From the NCBI GenBank assembly GCA_021014945.1, contig MU266345.1:33989-97988 (forward strand): a stretch of 64,000 nt of DNA, read 5' to 3'. Shown here one piece after another: positions 36,034 to 45,960 of the stretch (position 1 is the stretch's first letter; each line of letters opens with the position of its first letter). Below the pieces are notes generated by a model. It searched no databases. It was not told the DNA's origin and worked only from the letters and a program-made list of their open reading frames with translations. Origin of the DNA: Leucogyrophana mollusca (lineage: Eukaryota; Basidiomycota; Agaricomycetes; Boletales). The position numbers and the translations under genes were made by a program.

Positions 36034-36603
36034 ATGCAAAGAGCAGCGGTTGCACGCCCCATGCCCCAAAGAGGCTCTCATCAGGCTATGTCCTTCACCG
36101 CAGCAGCGCGATCTGAAGCAATGAGCATCCTCAGATATTTTCTCAACAACACAACGCCACAGGAACTGCACACCCGCATCATTAATGGACTCTCCAATCG
36201 AATGATGCTCTCCACGGACGTGGAAAACCTTCTTTCCGTCCTCGAGGTCTTCGGGGTCGTTCCGTCCATTGCGCGGGCTGCGATTGCAGACAGCAGCCCC
36301 CGGCATTGCGTGCGGTGCCACAAGTCATATATGGAGAGCGATAACGGCCTGCGGTCCTGCGTTATTGCACATGCTGATTTACAGCTTGCTCCGCCAGCAC
36401 CCCGGGCCCTTAACACATCTGCTCCCACACATGTCCACGGACATTTTGGGTGTTGCAAGGCCGCCGTCGAGTTGGACGTAACTGTCAAGAGTATGCATTT
36501 CATTGGGAGGCACACAACGTTGATGGAGAACGTTGCCTACAATGCGACCAATGTTAGGACTTGCGTTGAGAAGGAGTGTAATGGCGGGATCAGGGTGCAG
36601 TAA
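36034..36603 (+). CDS. Cys/His-rich putative zinc-binding protein, function unknown
   Basis: Single exon, 189 residues from ATG 36034 (an upstream in-frame ATG at 35956 is possible but lies close to the TATA-like element). The N-terminal part is helical-looking (SEAMSILRYFLNNTTPQELH). The C-terminal half carries regularly placed Cys and His: HCVRCHKSYMESDNGLRSC, HGHFGCC, FIGRHTTLMENV and VRTCVEKECNGG. This arrangement resembles a fungal-specific zinc-binding domain seen in uncharacterised Agaricomycete proteins (recollection). No signal peptide or membrane segment. Function unknown. Confidence 0.75.
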   Translation: MQRAAVARPMPQRGSHQAMSFTAAARSEAMSILRYFLNNTTPQELHTRIINGLSNRMMLSTDVENLLSVLEVFGVVPSIARAAIADSSPRHCVRCHKSYMESDNGLRSCVIAHADLQLAPPAPRALNTSAPTHVHGHFGCCKAAVELDVTVKSMHFIGRHTTLMENVAYNATNVRTCVEKECNGGIRVQ

Positions 36604-36912
36604 AGCGCTCGTAGACGGATGATTCCGACGTCGGGACCAGTGTAACACAATTTCACGCATGCGTTTATGACATGTTCGAGGAGCATGCGGTTGCCCCGCC
36701 ATGAATAGGATGGCTTCCATCACGCGCCCTACGATACTTCTTTGACGAAACAACTCCATAATTTTAAACGAGATAAGATTTAATTGTGCCGTCAGGTATA
36801 TCTTCCATATGCCCAGTTGCACAGCCGGTGTGACTTGCGTGAGCACCTCCTGGCAAGCCGCTGCATAGTGTATCCGCTACCTGTTCCGCCAAGCAAGATA
36901 CCAATAGCTCAC
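36604..36912. other. Intergenic spacer
   Basis: 309 bp between the Cys/His-rich gene and methyltransferase 1; nothing recognised apart from the presumed promoter. Confidence 0.45.
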
Positions 36913-37584
36913 ATGGAGGACCCAAAAGAGACCGTCCGCGCTGGCTATGATGCGCTATCACTACTGTATCGGCAAGATAACGACGAACCAGTCCACCACA
37001 AAGCGTGGACCTCTCAACTCCTCGAAATACTACCCGCGCCCCCCGCCCACATCCTGGATCTAGGCTGCGGATGCGGAGTCCCCGTGGCGCGGGACCTCGC
37101 CCGCGCCGGTTACCTCATCACTGGGGTGGACATCAGTGGCGTCCAGATCGATCGCGCCAAGAAACTCGTTCCCCAGGGGACGTTTTACCAGGCGGACGTT
37201 GCGAATCCTCACCTCACCGATATCGTACCCACTTCGTCCCAATTTGACGCTATTATCGGGCTATATGTCCTTATTCACATCCCCGTTGCCGAGCAAGCGG
37301 CGCTGATGCAGCGGATGGGGGCATGGGTCAAAAATGGGGGTTACTGTATTCTGACCGTGGGTATATCGCCATGGACGGCAGAGATACGAGGGTGGTTGGG
37401 TGGCGACGAAAAAGTAAAGATGTGGTGGTCGCAAACTAGTGCGGAGGAGTACCGGAGATGGGCGAGAGACGCGGGCTTTGAGATCGTCAGAGACGAAGAA
37501 GTCAAGAACTATCGCGACCCCGATATCGAAGGACACCAGTTCCTGTTACTCAGAAAGACTCAATCGGTCGCGGAACAACCGTAA
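36913..37584 (+). CDS. Class I SAM-dependent methyltransferase, tandem copy 1
   Basis: Intronless, 223 residues. Rossmann-type methyltransferase: motif I ILDLGCGCGVPVARDLA at about 46-62 binds S-adenosylmethionine, followed by the acidic end of strand 2 in ITGVDISGVQIDRAKK and motif II/III-like FDAIIGLYVLIHIP and GGYCILTVG. Methyltransf_11/25 type; acceptor not deducible. Start ATG 36913 gives MEDPKETVRAGYDALSLLYR, which aligns residue for residue with copy 2, so the longer upstream open frame was not used. The last 50 residues (MWWSQTSAEEYRRWARDAGF) are strongly conserved between the copies. Confidence 0.9.
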   Translation: MEDPKETVRAGYDALSLLYRQDNDEPVHHKAWTSQLLEILPAPPAHILDLGCGCGVPVARDLARAGYLITGVDISGVQIDRAKKLVPQGTFYQADVANPHLTDIVPTSSQFDAIIGLYVLIHIPVAEQAALMQRMGAWVKNGGYCILTVGISPWTAEIRGWLGGDEKVKMWWSQTSAEEYRRWARDAGFEIVRDEEVKNYRDPDIEGHQFLLLRKTQSVAEQP

Positions 37585-38377
37585 TTCTTTTGTCGGCTGA
37601 ATGGATGTAGCCTGTGAATCGGCAACGCACAGTAGATGCGCAGGCACATGGGGTTGGAGGGGACTTTATGAAACCGTGTTGTTAGTCAACTTTGTAGACA
37701 TGGGGCCCGCAACGCACTAATGTCCAAGATGGGTTTGTGAAATTGTGTTGTTAGTCAACCCCGCAGACACGGAGATAGTAACGTACCGGACTTATCATTA
37801 TTATGGATATAGGTTCAGAAGCGGGCTTTGTGAAACCGTGTTGTCAATGTCGTAGACATGTTACGCTCCTGTACATTTAGGAAAGGAGCGGTCTGTATCG
37901 CTGCGGACTGCAATTAGTCATTCACGCTGGAGGAAGCTGAACTCACTGATGTAGGTGAGGTGGACGAATTCCGCATCGGCAAACAAGATATGATCGCGCA
38001 GGTCCCCCATTCCCGGGAAGTAAGTATCCTAAAGACAGGGTGGGCAAGCATCATGAAGGCGGGATGGCAAAAGGTGTCGAAGGAGAGCGTAGGAGCTTCT
38101 TCGGCCGAAGAGACGAAACGAGTCGCTTGATGGCATGCACTTTGACGTCCTGCACGAGGTTATGAGACTTGGACCTCCCTATACTCGCCTTAATGAGCGC
38201 GCCTACCACGCTTCCCCTTGGACCAATAAAGCTTCTTCTTAGCGCGAACGGATCCGATATCGCGGTGGTTATTACATGACTCGAACAACATGTGCCGGAA
38301 GAAGTATAACGGACGCCCGTCAATATACCTAATCATTTCTTCACAGAATAAACTCACCGACCAGCCGGCTTAGCTTC
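37585..38377. other. Spacer between the methyltransferases, with imperfect repeats
   Basis: 793 bp. Contains three imperfect direct repeats (37661-37861) described separately; the rest shows no gene. Confidence 0.55.
37661..37861. repeat. Three imperfect direct repeats
   Basis: Cores at about 37661-37702, 37731-37771 and 37821-37861 share TTTGTGAAACCGTGTTGT, then GTCAA and GTAGACATG-like endings. Spacing is about 70 and 90 bp. Possible remains of unequal crossing over, or repeated protein-binding sites. Confidence 0.65.
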
Positions 38378-39037
38378 ATGGATCCCAAGGAGACAGTACG
38401 CCAAGGCTATGATGCTCTATCGCTCTTATATCGCGAAGATGACGCGGATCCTGCTCAGTACAAAGCATGGGCCGCACGACTGCTCGAAGTATTACCCCCA
38501 CCGCCAGCGAACATCCTGGACATCGGATGTGGATGTGGGATCCCCATTTCACGAGACCTTGCTCTCGCGGGATACTCGGTGACGGGGGTGGACGTTAGTA
38601 AAGTTCAGATAGAACGTGCGATGCGACTCATCCCGCAAGGAAAATTCATCCACGCAGACATCACATCTGACGCACAGTTGGGGGATATAATGCAATCGCC
38701 AAGGCACTTTGATGCCATCGTCGCGTTATACGTGCTTTTCCATATTCCCCTGGACGAACAGGCTACGTTGATGAAGCGGATCGCGGGGTGGATTAAGGAA
38801 GGTGGATATTGCATAATGACAGTCGGAATTGAGCCGTGGACGGGCGAAGAGAGGGGTTGGCTTGGTAGTGATGAGCGCGTCAACATGTGGTGGTCGCAGA
38901 CAGGAGTCGAACGGTACAGAAGTTGGGCGACAGATGCAGGTTTCGAGATCGTGAGAGATGAACATGTGGCAGATCTTGTGGGTGGGGGCGACGGTCATCA
39001 GTTCTTGATGCTTAGGAGGAAGTTTGATAACCTGTAG
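38378..39037 (+). CDS. Class I SAM-dependent methyltransferase, tandem copy 2
   Basis: Intronless, 219 residues, start MDPKETVRQGYDALSLLYRE. SAM-binding motif I NILDIGCGCGIPISRDLA, then VTGVDVSKVQIERA, FDAIVALYVLFHIP and GGYCIMTVG, all matching copy 1 in order and spacing. Clearly a tandem duplicate of 36913-37584; conservation covers the full length, so both are probably functional. Acceptor substrate unknown. Could act with the monooxygenases as tailoring enzymes, but the distance (about 9 kb, with two regulators or unknowns between) makes that only a suggestion. Confidence 0.9.
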   Translation: MDPKETVRQGYDALSLLYREDDADPAQYKAWAARLLEVLPPPPANILDIGCGCGIPISRDLALAGYSVTGVDVSKVQIERAMRLIPQGKFIHADITSDAQLGDIMQSPRHFDAIVALYVLFHIPLDEQATLMKRIAGWIKEGGYCIMTVGIEPWTGEERGWLGSDERVNMWWSQTGVERYRSWATDAGFEIVRDEHVADLVGGGDGHQFLMLRRKFDNL

Positions 39038-39585
39038 ACCACACCAGTGTCATGTATGTGTATGCTGGAACCTTGCCAGGAACATCGCGCCAGACTGGTT
39101 CTAGCAGTGGAAAAGGCCTTGACCGCTCATCAGTTTCTTCGGATCGATGTAGAACTCCGAACGACAGGCCGAGTAAATAACGAACCTAGAGGGTGCGTGA
39201 TCAAGGGTAGCTGTAAAGAAGGGAAAGAGAATGATGATCAGTACCGAACCTAAGTCACAGGCACCAGCACTCCGTGTCGGCGATTCTTGTGGATGCGTTC
39301 CTCCTTGAATCAATGGCTCGTCTCGTTCGCCGTGGCCGGACTCTCCGAGATACAGCTTCCTGCTCAATTTGAAGACACCCCCCTGGGGTAGACGTGTTGA
39401 AAGCAAGCTTTATTTTCCGAATAATTGTCAGTGTTCTCCCTTATTCGCTGCGTTCATCTGTGCGGTCGATATTGTGGAGTTTATGCATGAAGGAGTGCAA
39501 GCAGACGTTAGTTTTGAGGTGGTCCCGATTTGAATTGTACACGTGAAAAATGTCGCCCGCGCTCGGTGCAAAAAAGTGGCAAAAA
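39038..39585. other. Intergenic spacer
   Basis: About 550 bp between methyltransferase 2 and the tRNA gene. No feature recognised except the T-run terminator of the tRNA at its right edge. Confidence 0.45.
39577..39585 (-). terminator. Pol III terminator of tRNA-Pro
   Basis: A run of five T residues on the minus strand (AAAAA at 39581-39585) begins immediately after the discriminator base; a second longer T run follows at about 39570-39575. Confidence 0.75.
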
Positions 39586-39688
39586 GGGCCCAACCGGGAA
39601 TTGAACCCGGGACCACGCACATGCTCACCACACCAAGTGTGGGGGAGTAACTCCCGAAGCGCGTATCATACTACTAGACCATTAGGCC
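39586..39688 (-). tRNA. tRNA-Pro (anticodon CGG) with a 31-nt intron
   Basis: Minus strand. Acceptor stem GGCCTAA pairs with TTGGGCC (one G-T), discriminator C. D-arm TGGTCTAGTAGTATGATA; anticodon stem ACGCGC/GTGCGT with loop TTCGGGT and anticodon CGG; T-arm CCCGGGTTCAATTCCCGG with its B box. A 31-nt insert after the base following the anticodon is the canonical position for tRNA introns; mature length 72 nt. Confidence 0.93.
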
Positions 39689-41475
39689 GGTGGTAACTTG
39701 CCTCAACCAGTGCATTATATACCACATCCAAGATACCTGGAGCTCTCAGCCTTTCCCAGTCTTCCTTGCACCGCGCGTCTTATTTTAGTTGCGTAGCAGT
39801 CTCTACTGCTTGTTGTGGTATGTAAATATAGAAATACCCTCTCTCTCTCTCCTGGTCTTCCCTGATCCTTCCCCTATGTTGTGCAAGTTTGTTTTACCAC
39901 CAGCAGAACTTTATTGTGCCATTGCCGTGAAGACTGTGCACGAGATCTCAGAAAATGGTAACGTTTCATCAACGTTTCATCGTGATCTTCTCTTGCTCAA
40001 TTTCATGACGGGGATCTCCAAACTAGACACCGATCGGCGTATATGTTCGCACATGTGCTGTTCTTGATATGGACTGTTCCCGCGGACCATCGACATTTTG
40101 CTCCAGTCTATCCTCTGTGTAAGATGTCCTAAGCTTTCCCACATATATCTGGTATTAATCAAAGCATCCGCTCGTGACGCAGGTTTTTACCCCTGGCTCG
40201 GGCACACTGCACCAAGTGAAACAGTCAGAAAATCTCCCTGCCCCCGTGATATCACCCATACTTGAGACTCCCGTGGGTTGAAGTGGGTCGAGATGTCATT
40301 CGAATTATCTTGGGGCCTTGCCAGCGCATGGGTCCTCGAGCGGCGTGTGTGCGTTCGTTGACTTGATTGTCATTGTCGATACCCATCGCCTTTGGCGCTG
40401 TGCATGGCGTGCGCTGGCTTGGATGGAGTCGTCTCATCTACAAGATCACGGAATTGCCAGCTATGCGCTGTTTATCCAACTGAGGCCGCGCCACGTTCAC
40501 CATCTCTGTTGGGATAAAACAGTGTGGCCAGGTGGAGGCGTCTCGGGGGCCCTTTCGGGTTTCGTTCGACCTCATACAAGGCACATAGCGAAGTTTCAGA
40601 GTTGTTGTCGGGCCTCGGGCCTGCTGACAGGGTTTTTTTTCGGAGTTGAGCACATTTCGTGCAACGGCAAAGGATCAAATCCGGCGATGTATCCATCCTA
40701 TCTGCTGGAGGGTTTTCGCGGATCTATTCCAACGTTCATCTCGTGTGTACGCTGCCTTTCCCACATATATCTGACGCTAATGGGCACGGACACCCATGGC
40801 GCAGCTCTCTGCCCCTGATTCAGCCAGTGAAACTGGTCAACGCGACAAGTTCATTCATCTGCCTAGTTTTGTAAAATGCACAGTCGGGGCACCGGTGGGT
40901 CGCGCGGCCCGTTTACTTTGTTGAGCTTGAAGCCGGTCCTCGATTCATATCCGCGGCGATCCTCTGACCGTCTGCCAGCACATGCGAGGGCCCCAGGTGA
41001 TACCATGTTAATATCGCTGCCGCCATCACGCTGTAACTTCGACTTTGGAGCCTGTGCAATATATCCGCCAAACTATGTTCGTCTTACCACCAGAGCAGTG
41101 TCCATCGGACTAACTCAGACTCACGTCAAGGTATCCAAGCACCGTCGCTGGCTCAAGTCCAAAGCGGAATGCTCTTGCTACGAGAAGCTCCGAGCTCCGT
41201 TCTCCCTGAGTTCCGTACCTGGTGAACCACGCACATCCATCGAAAAGTGGCCAGGAACGATCGCCGCAGAAGAACTCGCCATATGGCGCGGGGTACTGGT
41301 AGATCAGTTGACTCCTGCGCTGACAACATAACCCCTGTTCTCAGAGGTATAAATCCCAATCAACTATGGCTAGACACTCCACCAACAGCTCTCCGAAACC
41401 CACTACAGGTACTCCTTTAGCCCACACTTTCTCTCTTAGTGCCTCACACTAACCCCGAGGCAGAAATCAAACACG
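39689..41475. other. Intergenic region with a diverged repeat pair
   Basis: About 1.8 kb. Two related stretches near 40133-40215 and 40753-40840 share TTTCCCACATATATCTG and downstream phrases (see findings). A short CT microsatellite lies at 39839-39850. No supported gene until the secreted protein. Confidence 0.45.
41348..41356 (+). promoter_or_regulatory. TATA-like element upstream of the secreted protein gene
   Basis: GTATAAAT about 125 bp before the ATG at 41476, similar in distance to the element before the gene at 36034. Sequence match only. Confidence 0.45.
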
Positions 41476-41997
41476 ATGTTCAAATTTTCCGTCCTCGCCT
41501 GCATCGCTCTTGCGTCTGCTGCAGCCGCCACCTGCGTGTACTCCAAGCAAGGGCATCCATGGGAGTTCCATGCTTATGATCTCCCAGACTGTAAGTCCCT
41601 TCTTCACTTCGTTCCTTCCTTCCCTGGCCCCTTCCCGTAGTCAACTAGTAGTTAACACGGAGCTGAAATTCGAACAGGCTCCCCGTCGGCCGCTGACGAG
41701 TACCACTACGGGTACTTGATGAACGGCTGCGATACTTGCGTCAATCTCGGGGCTACTTACGCGGACGTTGAATCCTTCGTCTTCACCTCACCAGGCGCTG
41801 GCGCGCACTTGATGCTCTGGTCCGGCGCAGACTGCAAAGGAACAAAGCAAGGTGCGCTATTTAAACGGAAATGCCCCTCTGGCAGCCGGTGTCGGTTCGC
41901 ATGCTGACCCAATCACGTAGGTGATTCAACTCGAAAGTGGATCGACAACTTCGTTGGTAATCAGGACATCAAATCTTTCCAAGTGTGCCCCACCTAG
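41476..41997 (+). CDS. Small secreted cysteine-rich protein
   Basis: Three exons, 41476-41590, 41678-41851 and 41921-41997, join in frame to 121 residues; no single open frame shows it whole. N-terminus MFKFSVLACIALASAAAA is a clear signal peptide with cleavage expected after about residue 18. The mature part has six cysteines (TCVY, PDCS, NGCDTC, ADCKG, QVCPT), an even number fit for three disulfides, and aromatic Gly/Tyr-rich segments (YHYGYLMNGCD). No enzymatic motif. Fits the small secreted protein (effector-like) class of basidiomycetes; function unknown. Confidence 0.85.
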
Positions 41998-42647
41998 GAG
42001 GTGGTCAGCTGTCGTTAAAGTTGGTGGGTTGATGGCGAGAAAGGGTGCTGTGATTGGATGAGTTGAACCGTCATAACACTCGGATTGTACTTTTAACAAA
42101 CCCGTGAACGCAATAACATATATTGACTACTGATTAGACCTGTGACCCCCTTTCAGCCACGGCGCAAGGCTCAGAGCTGGTGCATCGTCCCCTCCGGCTA
42201 CCCGTTGGCCCTGCATCTGCGCACATCAGCGTCCTCATCTACAGTGGTGCTACTTGCAGATATTTGACGTAGTACCAGACGCAGATCCTTGATACACGGT
42301 CGCCGTGATCCTGCCACGTGTATGTGTGCACGTATCGAACCGCATGGACGGCTGATATTAGCGACGGGTAAGGGTAAGAGTTCACAACGATACCGTTGGA
42401 AGAACGAGCCTTGAGACATCACTTCAGCCCTGAGTATGGTAATTTTGAAACAGGGCTAAGTTTCGACTTCCAGTTTAGTATGAGAAGAGTGCATAATGTA
42501 CAGTGACTTGAGTGAGCGTGCATGGTGATAACCTTGTCCTCTGGAAACAAGTCCCTATCATCCTGAGAGGTAGTCGATGCGTAACAGTAAACATGACGAA
42601 GCGTAACGTACGAGTACAAACTAGTCCGATGAGAGGTATGCATAGTG
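41998..42647. other. Convergent intergenic region
   Basis: 650 bp between the stops of the secreted protein and the Pro/His-rich gene. Holds both 3' ends; no other feature supported. Confidence 0.45.
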
Positions 42648-44243
42648 CTAACCCAGCACCGGTGTGCGCGGACCTGGACTTGGATAGCGAAGCTGCTGTG
42701 GGGCCCTCGAAGGAGAATAGCGGTCCTGCGGTGGGGGCATAAATGGATGCGGAGAAGCAACCATGTACACAGGACGTGCCTGCTGCATCTCAGGGCCGCC
42801 ACCGCCAACGCTTCCCGAGCCAGACATAATCCCGGGAGGCGGAAACCCCGAAGGATACACAAACAATGGCTGTGCGACATACGCAGGAGCGTAGTGATGG
42901 GGGTAAATCGGATTTCCGTGGCTGTCGGTAGATCCCTGCTGGGACGGGGGGCCTTCGCCTGAAGGAGTGCGTGATCCGCCTGCTGGTGCGTGTCCGTGTG
43001 GGTAGAGGAGGTTGGCGCTGGAGCCCATGACATATGGGGCGTGGTGGGAGTGGTGCGGCTGGAAGTGATGTGGGTGTGGGTGGGCGATTGATGGACCTGC
43101 GAGGAGGTCGAGGGAGCGGTCGTGTCGAACGTTGTACCATGATACAGCCGGCTTCGAGTCTCTATGCCGGCTATACCGGGCACGACTAGACTCTCCAGGG
43201 ATATATTCTGCGGCGATACGCGAAGCAACCCATGGTAGCTCGTTTAGTTCTCGTACGAAACGCTGGACGCGAGCGAACTGCGAGCCGAGGGAAGTGTCCG
43301 AGGGCGGGCGGATGGGTGATTCCATTTTGGCGTAGTCAGAGCCGGGTTTTGGCGACGCAAGGACGGGGCTGGCGAGAGCTTCTGCGGAGGGGTGGAAGGG
43401 GTGGTGGGGGTTGTTGAGTTCCAGTCCCAGACCATGCCGGTCGTCTGACTGGTGTTCGAGGGAGTGCTCGTGCACTGCAGAGAGCGTCAGTCTCTCCCTG
43501 CGCATATCTCCTGGTGTAGCTGGATGTACACTCCCGTTCTCGTTCAGAGACATGCGTGGTGAGATGGGACGCTCGTGGGCGTGTTCAGCGCTGGGCATAT
43601 CTATTGCTTCGACGTACTGCACATTTGATGTGGCCAGGTCAGGTTTAAGCTGAGGGTTTGACTGGTATCGCGGGAGGCTGGATCTGCTTGGGTCGCGGTC
43701 CAAGTCGACGGTATGTGCTGTGCCCTGCCGAGCGTTCTTACGGTCTCTGAGACGGCCTTTCGACATGACCTTCGGAAGGCGCTTCAACCCGCTGACGAAC
43801 CCGCCCACAAAAGTCTTCGCTCCGCTTTTTTTCTCCTCGCTGAAGCCATACCCCATTTCCGGATGCACCAACCCGTCTTCTTGGAACTCGTGGATGTGCC
43901 TTTCCCCTTCAATCTCACCACCGACGGTGACTGTCATGTACTCTGCATCAAGCCAGTCGGATTCTGTTGGCGGGCGAGAGATGGTGCGGGGATGATCGGC
44001 TGGGGGAGTAGGGACGGGTATAGGCTGTGGTGGAGGTATATAGCGGGGTGTTTGCGGGGTACGTGCGGAAGACGGCTGCTGGGATTGAGAGGTCGATATC
44101 CAGGTGACGTCTCTGAATCGACTCTGGCTCCGTCTACGGGGCTCAGGCTGATAATCCGGGTAGTCGCTTGAAGGACGAGCGGCATAGCTAGTGTCGATAT
44201 GAATATCTCGGGGCGTCTGATGAAAGTCCATAAAATCAGTCAT
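42648..44243 (-). CDS. Pro/Ser/His-rich disordered protein, function unknown
   Basis: Single exon, 531 residues, starting MTDFMDFHQTPRDIHIDTSY. Mostly low-complexity. Three more ordered patches: TESDWLDAEYMTVTVGGEIE, a basic segment KTFVGGFVSGLKRLPKVMSK (could bind membranes or nucleic acid), and QFARVQRFVRELNELPWVAS followed by AAEYIPGESSRARYSR. The C-terminus is rich in His, Pro and Tyr. No known catalytic domain, no signal peptide. The ordered patches suggest a conserved Agaricomycete protein (recollection). Its promoter abuts a 150-bp element that recurs upstream of the macro-domain gene. Confidence 0.8.
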   Translation of the reverse strand: MTDFMDFHQTPRDIHIDTSYAARPSSDYPDYQPEPRRRSQSRFRDVTWISTSQSQQPSSARTPQTPRYIPPPQPIPVPTPPADHPRTISRPPTESDWLDAEYMTVTVGGEIEGERHIHEFQEDGLVHPEMGYGFSEEKKSGAKTFVGGFVSGLKRLPKVMSKGRLRDRKNARQGTAHTVDLDRDPSRSSLPRYQSNPQLKPDLATSNVQYVEAIDMPSAEHAHERPISPRMSLNENGSVHPATPGDMRRERLTLSAVHEHSLEHQSDDRHGLGLELNNPHHPFHPSAEALASPVLASPKPGSDYAKMESPIRPPSDTSLGSQFARVQRFVRELNELPWVASRIAAEYIPGESSRARYSRHRDSKPAVSWYNVRHDRSLDLLAGPSIAHPHPHHFQPHHSHHAPYVMGSSANLLYPHGHAPAGGSRTPSGEGPPSQQGSTDSHGNPIYPHHYAPAYVAQPLFVYPSGFPPPGIMSGSGSVGGGGPEMQQARPVYMVASPHPFMPPPQDRYSPSRAPQQLRYPSPGPRTPVLG

Positions 44244-44310
44244 GGTTCGAGGGAGGTTTCAATGCTTGAAGAATGGATGCCATTGAGGTATTTGAGGCGG
44301 ATATAAGGCA

Positions 44311-44465
44311 GGCCGTGTCCAGCGCAGCAATGAGCCTATCGTTTGGTCAACACGAGGCAGCTGTGAGGAGTCTTTAGCCGCTTATACTGGACTTGGCTCT
44401 TTTCCATCTAGGTCTACATCCACAGCGAGAATGTTGTAAGCCTTTTTGTCACGCATCACCAAAGG
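44311..44465. repeat. Dispersed ~150-bp element, copy A
   Basis: Starts GGCCGTGTCCAGCGCAGC and includes CTTTAGCCGCTTATACTG and CCATCTAGGTC. The same order of phrases recurs, same orientation, at 49424-49580. Confidence 0.7.
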
Positions 44466-45639
44466 ACCGCCGTCTTATATTCTCGAGTCAGCCAGTCTCG
44501 AGGGTTTGAGCTTCAAGCGCTCAACGTCAACCCAACCCAACCTCTCACAGTGATGCACAACACTTTATTGATCCCCGAAATCCTGCGGGAAATGTCTTTC
44601 TCCGAGCCCTGAAGCTGAAGGCAGGACTTTGGCTGCACTTGCGAGAACATGTGTCTTCTAGGACCCAGCTCTTGCTATCCTTTAGGTATATTCCAATGGC
44701 CTTCAGACTCTGATGTTGTGTCTTCCCGATGCATCTACGGAAGCCGCCACTGAGTGCGAATGACGCACTAGTGAGTGTCTCGACGAGCATAGTTTCATGC
44801 CAGAGCTCGCTAAAACCGTTTCTTCTTTTTTCAGTGTATGCCATCAAGTGCAGACTGGATTGTTTTCGAGCAATACACCTATCGCGTTCGAAAGCTAGCA
44901 ACACGTCCAGACGCTCTTGCGCACCTCGCCAACATCCAACCTCATCCAACATCATGGTCGCACTTATTATAAAACGCCCACGCAGGACCCCTCGATTACC
45001 ATTGCCCAGCGCTTACGAATGTCTACGTTTGTCCACGCGTTTCGGATGACGATCAGTTAGCTGCTGGTTGTCTCGGGCCCCAGAGTCTTGTTCTTGGCAG
45101 CGAGTAGAACGATTATTTTGCGGTGTGCTCGACGGGTCAGCACTGGCGCGTAACTCGGTCGCCGTCCCCGAAGGTGCTCGTAGCTACGCTTCCTTGACGA
45201 CTATCCGCAACAACAAGCTCCGCCGCCGGATTTACAAGTGTTTCAACACTACATCCTTGAAGGCTTTTGAGGTGTCTTCCATGATTTCATTCGTTTGAGC
45301 TGGGAGGTGTTGCTCGAGGCGGTCGGGATTTGGTTGTTCATGACAAGTTTCGCGTTGTCCTCGATAGAGGAGCTTTTAATCGGGTTATCACGCCAACTCT
45401 CCATCCGCTTCAAGTGTCTGTCAGTGCGAGACAGTCTATAGCTGGAGACGGCCGCTTCCAGAGTATGACGATAAGTATCACAACAACGGAACTACCCTTC
45501 GGCTTTTTCAATTCGCGCGTTTTCTTTTCGAGAGGCTGGGCGCGTTCGATTCCGATGGAGCTCACGGCCGCCCGGCCACACTACAAGAGCTATCTCTCAA
45601 CCGGTGCCCATCGAGACTCACGTTAAAAGGTCTCGTCTC

Positions 45640-45960
45640 ATAGAAAAGCCAGGCGCCGTAGCTCTCAACCGCGACTCCATACTCCTTCATCTAGAATGTG
45701 TCCACGCCTGGAAGAAGAACGACAGCGGGTGCGATATCGCCCACTGTAGGCCGAGGTGAACGAGCATTTGAAGTTCTTCAAAGTCGTGAAAGAACGACCG
45801 ATACTACAGAGTCAGATTCCAGAAAACACTTGCACTCGGGAAACCATGAGAGCTTTCAATTGCAGAGGCAAGCTTCATTTCTCGTCACAGAAAGACAAAC
45901 GGCAAACGAGACCGACCTCGAACCACACAGCCATGCTAGCACCACCACATGTCCATAGAC
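45640..45960 (+). pseudogene. N-terminal fragment of an uncharacterised Agaricomycete protein family (copy 1)
   Basis: Frame reads RLIEKPGAVALNRDSILLHL then ECVHAWKKNDSG, but is broken soon after (stops in the ...RPRTSI region); continuation pieces ETMRAF and HFSSQK and HTAMLAPP appear in shifted frames. Copy 2 at 58010-58310 keeps the same protein open (LECVHAWKMNDSGSDALRYP ... REIMRACRGEPIFFSSQKGR). The expected continuation of this family lies at 48030-49124, beyond the ubiquitin ligase. Confidence 0.6.

Noticed and set aside
36784..36912. Upstream extension of methyltransferase 1
   Set aside because: In frame, but the paralogue aligns only from MEDPKETV, and no conserved sequence lies before it.
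40318..41331. Two plus-strand open frames of about 150-165 codons
   Set aside because: Irregular composition, no motif, overlap the diverged repeat pair; likely chance.
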